Assembly (NCBI GenBank): GCA_963170055.1
Contig: CAUJGJ010000200.1
Location: 125,175-189,174 of the forward strand
From: Halisarca cf. caerulea
Lineage: Eukaryota > Porifera > Demospongiae > Chondrillida > Halisarcidae
Reading direction: 5' to 3'
DNA length: 64,000 nt
In this document: positions 63,201-64,000 of the stretch, in pieces
How the letters are laid out: each line of letters starts with the position of its first letter
How positions within the stretch are numbered: the stretch's first letter is position 1
Program-made: the position numbers and the translations under genes
Notes under the pieces: model-generated
Databases searched by the model: none
Seen by the model: the letters and a program-made list of their open reading frames with translations, nothing else
Told to the model about the DNA's origin: nothing

Positions 63201-64000
63201 ATATCCAACACTACACAAATACGCCCACAACAATTCAAAAAGGTCATGTGTGTCAACTGGGAATGTGTATGGTGCTAGTGCCAAATATTGGTATTTGCAC
63301 CAGCATATCCAAATCTACACAAATACGCCTACGGTAGTTAAGAAACTTCATGTGTGTCCACTGGGAATGTGCGTGGTGCTAGTGCCAAATATTGGTATTA
63401 GCACCAGCATATCCAACACCACACAAATACGCCCACAGCACTTCAGAAAGGTCATGTGTGTCCCCTGGGAATGTGCGTGGTGCTAGTGCCAAATATTGGT
63501 ATTAGCACCAGCATATCTAACACTAAACAAATACGCCCACAGTAGTTAAGAAACTTCATGTGTGACCACTGGGAATGTGCGTGGTGCTAGTGCCAAATAT
63601 TGGTATTAGCACCAGTATATCCAACACTACACAAATACGCCCACAGCACTTCAGAAAGGTCATGTGTGTCCACTGGGAATGTGCGTGGTGCTAGTGCCAA
63701 ATATTGGTATTAGCTCCAGCATATCCAACACTACACAAATAAGCCCACAGCACTTCAGAAAGGTCATGTGTGTCCACTGGGAATGTGCGTGGTGCTAGTG
63801 CCAAATATTGGTATTAGCACCAGCATATCCAACACTACACAAATACGCCCACAGCACTTCAGAAAGGTCATGTGTGTCCACTGGGAATGTGCGTGGTGCT
63901 AGTGCCAAATATTGGTATAAGCACCAGCATATCCAACACTACACAAATACGCCCACAGCACTTCAGAAAGGTCATGTGTGTCCACTGGGAATGTGCGTGG

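Larger units (their letters stand above)
48001..64000. repeat. 104-bp satellite, right portion, continuing past the window
   Basis: About 154 further monomers with a partly different set of types: AACATTACACAAATACGCC, GAATTTTCGCGGTGC with ATATAAGTATTAG, CCCAATATTGG, TAGCTAACATTACAC and AAATCTACACAAATACGCC. Some blocks match the core (40.7 kb versus 53.1 kb) and each other at long range (53.1-54.2 kb versus 62.0-63.2 kb). Single-base deletions in GGGAATTGCGTGG (near 53488 and 62430) are shared between those blocks. The array is still running at base 64000. Confidence 0.94.

Noticed and set aside
9390..64000. Dozens of 60-100-codon open frames with the MCPLGMCVVLVPNIGISTSISNTTQIRPQHF-type theme
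   Set aside because: They are the 104-bp satellite read through two to three units. The frame shifts by two bases per monomer and closes at a stop, and the same peptide recurs wherever the monomer types recur.
9390..64000. CRISPR-like regular spacing
   Set aside because: The whole 104-bp unit is repeated, with no unique spacers and no cas genes, in a eukaryotic telomeric context.
9390..64000. CENP-B box in the satellite
   Set aside because: No stretch in the monomer matches the TTCG....A..CGGG core. Centromere function cannot be argued from this motif.

Overview
This window is the left end of a eukaryotic chromosome. It opens with about 1.4 kb of uninterrupted CCCTAA (TTAGGG-type) telomere repeat in the orientation expected at a left chromosome end, and everything after it is subtelomeric or satellite DNA. 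The TTAGGG telomere, an intact pogo/Tigger-type transposon and a piggyBac-like TTAA element suggest a metazoan. They argue against most arthropods (TTAGG) and nematodes (TTAGGC). I cannot name the species. No host protein-coding gene is visible. The only convincing coding sequence is the transposase of the Tigger-like element.

Layout. (1) 1-6049: terminal telomere, then three copies of an 836-bp subtelomeric module, each bounded on both sides by telomeric repeats in the same orientation. Copies 1 and 2 look identical apart from a 40-bp internal tandem duplication in copy 2; copy 3 is more diverged. The first 274 bp of each module is dense in TGACCT, including perfect TGACCT-T-TGACCT elements. 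On the G-rich strand these are AGGTCA direct repeats spaced by one base, the classical DR1 nuclear-receptor site. (2) 6050-7147: more telomeric repeat, then a 12-bp composite repeat (one telomere repeat plus one TTACCG-type repeat), 11 copies in one orientation and 27 in the other, around 57 bp of telomeric DNA. (3) 7148-9389: a decayed tandem repeat of about 60 bp, interrupted by a 1,004-bp non-autonomous piggyBac-like element with TTAA target duplication and by a 4 x 21-bp minisatellite. (4) 9390-64000: a tandem satellite with a 104-bp monomer, roughly 500 copies, running off the right end. It is interrupted once, at 10512-12475, by the Tigger-like transposon, which sits at a TA inside one monomer.

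The satellite is divergent near the telomere (9.4-15 kb) and homogenised further in, where blocks of 5, 9, 10, 11, 12, 13, 16, 17 and 19 monomers are duplicated as mosaic higher-order repeats. Every monomer carries a 33-nt inverted repeat that folds into a 15-bp hairpin in + strand RNA or ssDNA, with two G.T/G.U wobble pairs. Many monomers from about 15 kb onward also carry AAGGTCA, the heptamer enriched in the subtelomeric module.

Functionally, the window looks like chromosome-end architecture built by recombination, telomere addition, satellite amplification and transposon insertion. The points most worth a second look are the telomere-flanked DR1-rich modules, the inverted TTAGGG-TTACCG composite arrays, the wobble-hairpin satellite, and the apparently intact transposase with a PCNA-binding-like C-terminus.
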